Shown in pieces: positions 23,122-24,488 of a stretch of DNA of 24,488 nucleotides (within the stretch, counting starts at the first letter, position 1; the number at the start of each line of letters is the position of its first letter). The notes under the pieces were generated by a model. It saw nothing but the letters and a program-made list of their open reading frames with translations, did not search any database and was not told where the DNA came from. This stretch comes from an uncultured Bacteroides sp. (GTDB lineage Bacteria; Bacteroidota; Bacteroidia; Bacteroidales; Bacteroidaceae), in assembly GCA_900553185.1 (NCBI GenBank), contig USCT01000030.1, forward strand, positions 1 through 24,488, in the 5' to 3' direction. Made by a program: the position numbers and the translations under genes.

Positions 23122-24303
23122 TTATTCTTCATCCACTCCAGACAAACGTAATTCATGCAAACATGCTTCTACTTCCGTAATACTTCCTACATGTTTTCCC
23201 ATGTCATCCGACAGCTTTACACATTCACGCCATTCCTGATTTATATTCATCTTACAACGAGAAAGCTTCATGACAATATTTGCCGGACGGAATCCCGTAT
23301 CATTCGTCAGGTTCGTACCAATTCCAAACGAGCAGCGAATCTTTCCCTGACAATAATCATAAATCTGAGACGCTTTTTCAAAATCAAGTGCATTACTAAA
23401 AATTATTGTTTTGGTAGTAGGATCAATACCCAACTCTTTATAACGTTCAATCAGACGGTCAATAAATTCCATTTCATTACCGGAATCACAACGCACACCG
23501 TCAAAAAGTTTGGCTTGTTTTCGACTGAAATTAGACAAAAAGGAATCTGACGTATAAGTATCTGACAAAGCAGTACCTAAATCACCGTCATAAACGTTAA
23601 CCCAATTTTCCAATGCCATATAATTGGCATGCTTATAGCCAAACTGAGCTCCATGAAACATAAACCATTCATGCGGATGTGTACCCATCGGACGCATATC
23701 ATATTTCATCGCCAGATAACAATTGGAAGTACCCGTACAATAACGGGCATATTCCTTTAGATAAGCAACCACCATTTCCTGTACATCAAAAGAGAAACGT
23801 CTTCGTGTTCCGAATTCTGAAAAAGGAATCTGGCGCTGATTGGACAAATCTACTTTACCAGCTAATCGGCTCAAAACAATCTGACGATCTGGTATTCGAT
23901 CCAAAAACTGATTACGTATTTCGGAAACAATAGCCAACAATGGTACCTCATACAGTGTTACCTTATACATAAAATCGGTTACTTCTATATGCAAATGATG
24001 TTCTTCATCCAACGAAACCTCTATTTTGTCCGGATCAAAACGAAAAGAAGATAACCATTCCCAATACACATAGGGCATAAAACGACAACATTTATACATG
24101 AAATCACGTTCCTCTGATTTTAAGAGGACCAAACTCAAATTGTGTATTTCATTCTTTAAGGCCTCTAAAAAACCTTCCGTATAAACAGTATCGTCCCTGT
24201 CAATAAAAGTAAATGTCCCCATCGCATAGGGAAAAAGCTTGATATAAGCATACGAGGTCGTAAATTTATATAAATCTGTGTCCAAAATTGAATTAATAAT
24301 CAT
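23122..24303 (-). CDS. pncB: Nicotinate phosphoribosyltransferase
   Basis: 393 residues from the ATG at 24303. An ATG at 24315 would add four residues, but the inner ATG has GGAG about four bases upstream and gives MIINSILDTDLYKFT, the usual family start. The enzyme makes nicotinate mononucleotide from nicotinate and PRPP (Preiss-Handler NAD salvage), in the cytoplasm. Motifs: LDTDLYKFT (7-15), EFGTRRRFS (163-171), GTHPHEW (207-213) with the candidate phosphorylated His at 211, FHGAQFGYKH, GVRCDSGN and FSNALDFEKA followed by FGIGTNLTND, which binds the phosphoribosyl group. It is full length, ends 94 bases before the TPR regulator and is transcribed in the same direction. Confidence 0.96.
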   Translation of the reverse strand: MIINSILDTDLYKFTTSYAYIKLFPYAMGTFTFIDRDDTVYTEGFLEALKNEIHNLSLVLLKSEERDFMYKCCRFMPYVYWEWLSSFRFDPDKIEVSLDEEHHLHIEVTDFMYKVTLYEVPLLAIVSEIRNQFLDRIPDRQIVLSRLAGKVDLSNQRQIPFSEFGTRRRFSFDVQEMVVAYLKEYARYCTGTSNCYLAMKYDMRPMGTHPHEWFMFHGAQFGYKHANYMALENWVNVYDGDLGTALSDTYTSDSFLSNFSRKQAKLFDGVRCDSGNEMEFIDRLIERYKELGIDPTTKTIIFSNALDFEKASQIYDYCQGKIRCSFGIGTNLTNDTGFRPANIVMKLSRCKMNINQEWRECVKLSDDMGKHVGSITEVEACLHELRLSGVDEE

Positions 24304-24439
24304 ATATCTCCGCATTTAGTTAATAACTAGATTGTAAAGATACTGTTTCAAAATGATTATTCTTACAGACCGAACACAATTTTTTCATCAGACCGTCCTG
24401 AACCAATAAAAAGAATCGCTTATATCGATATATAAGTTC

Positions 24440-24476
24440 AAAAAAAATCCCCGGCACCAGGAAAGGAACCGGGGAT
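24440..24476 (-). terminator. Terminator of a leftward gene lying beyond the window
   Basis: On the minus strand ATCCCCGG (24476-24469) pairs with CCGGGGAT (24454-24447), followed by eight T (24447-24440). It lies upstream of pncB, so it must end a minus-strand gene outside the right edge and shows that pncB has its own promoter in 24304-24439. Confidence 0.88.
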
Positions 24477-24488
24477 GCAAGACGGCGA

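Noticed and set aside
24421..24432. 12-bp palindrome TATATCGATATA
   Set aside because: Short AT-rich symmetry outside any promoter box, easily due to chance.

Overview
The window looks like the chromosome of a Bacteroidales bacterium, most likely Bacteroides or Phocaeicola. Three things point there: repeated promoters of the Bacteroidetes form TTTG / TAnnTTTG with almost no Shine-Dalgarno sequences, Bacteroides-style protein families (a TPR/transmembrane/LuxR-like regulator, an HECLGH-type dipeptidyl peptidase III, a short AraC-type regulator), and moderate G+C with AT-rich intergenic stretches. I see no insertion sequence, prophage, CRISPR array, rRNA or tRNA.

Layout, left to right. 1-194: end of an unidentified reading frame and a leftward terminator. 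195-5285, minus: a secreted carboxymuconolactone-decarboxylase/cupin protein, an M13 lipoprotein peptidase (PepO-like) and an ABC-F ATPase. 5286-6063: 778 bases without a convincing gene, but with a promoter / conserved-looking leader / terminator cassette on the plus strand. 6064-11141, minus: purA, a Fur-family regulator, an AlkD-like HEAT protein, dipeptidyl peptidase III and a short AraC-type regulator. 11364-13181, plus: recQ, convergent with a secreted TPR protein (13185-14006). 14297-14782, plus: msrA, preceded by a small array of 22-bp repeats. 14872-21025, minus: leucine/isoleucine operon leuA-leuC-leuD-cimA-leuB. 21408-23027, minus: a membrane-anchored TPR regulator. 23122-24303, minus: nicotinate phosphoribosyltransferase.

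The most notable signal is upstream of leuA. A Bacteroidetes-type promoter is followed by a 28-residue leader peptide with ten branched-chain residues (six Leu, two Ile, two Val), then an intrinsic terminator. A perfect 10-bp antiterminator pairing and a perfect 9-bp competing pairing are arranged so that each excludes the next. This is the full logic of ribosome-mediated attenuation. The operon it controls carries both 2-isopropylmalate synthase and a Leptospira-type citramalate synthase, so LeuCD and LeuB can serve both leucine synthesis and a pyruvate route to 2-oxobutyrate and isoleucine.

Three start codons were moved to internal ATGs (Fur-family gene, recQ, leuB). For the first two, the longer TTG-initiated frames run through the -7 box of the gene's own promoter; for leuB the TTG lies only six bases upstream of the ATG and overlaps the end of cimA. 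All functional calls rest on motif recognition and memory of families; no search was run.
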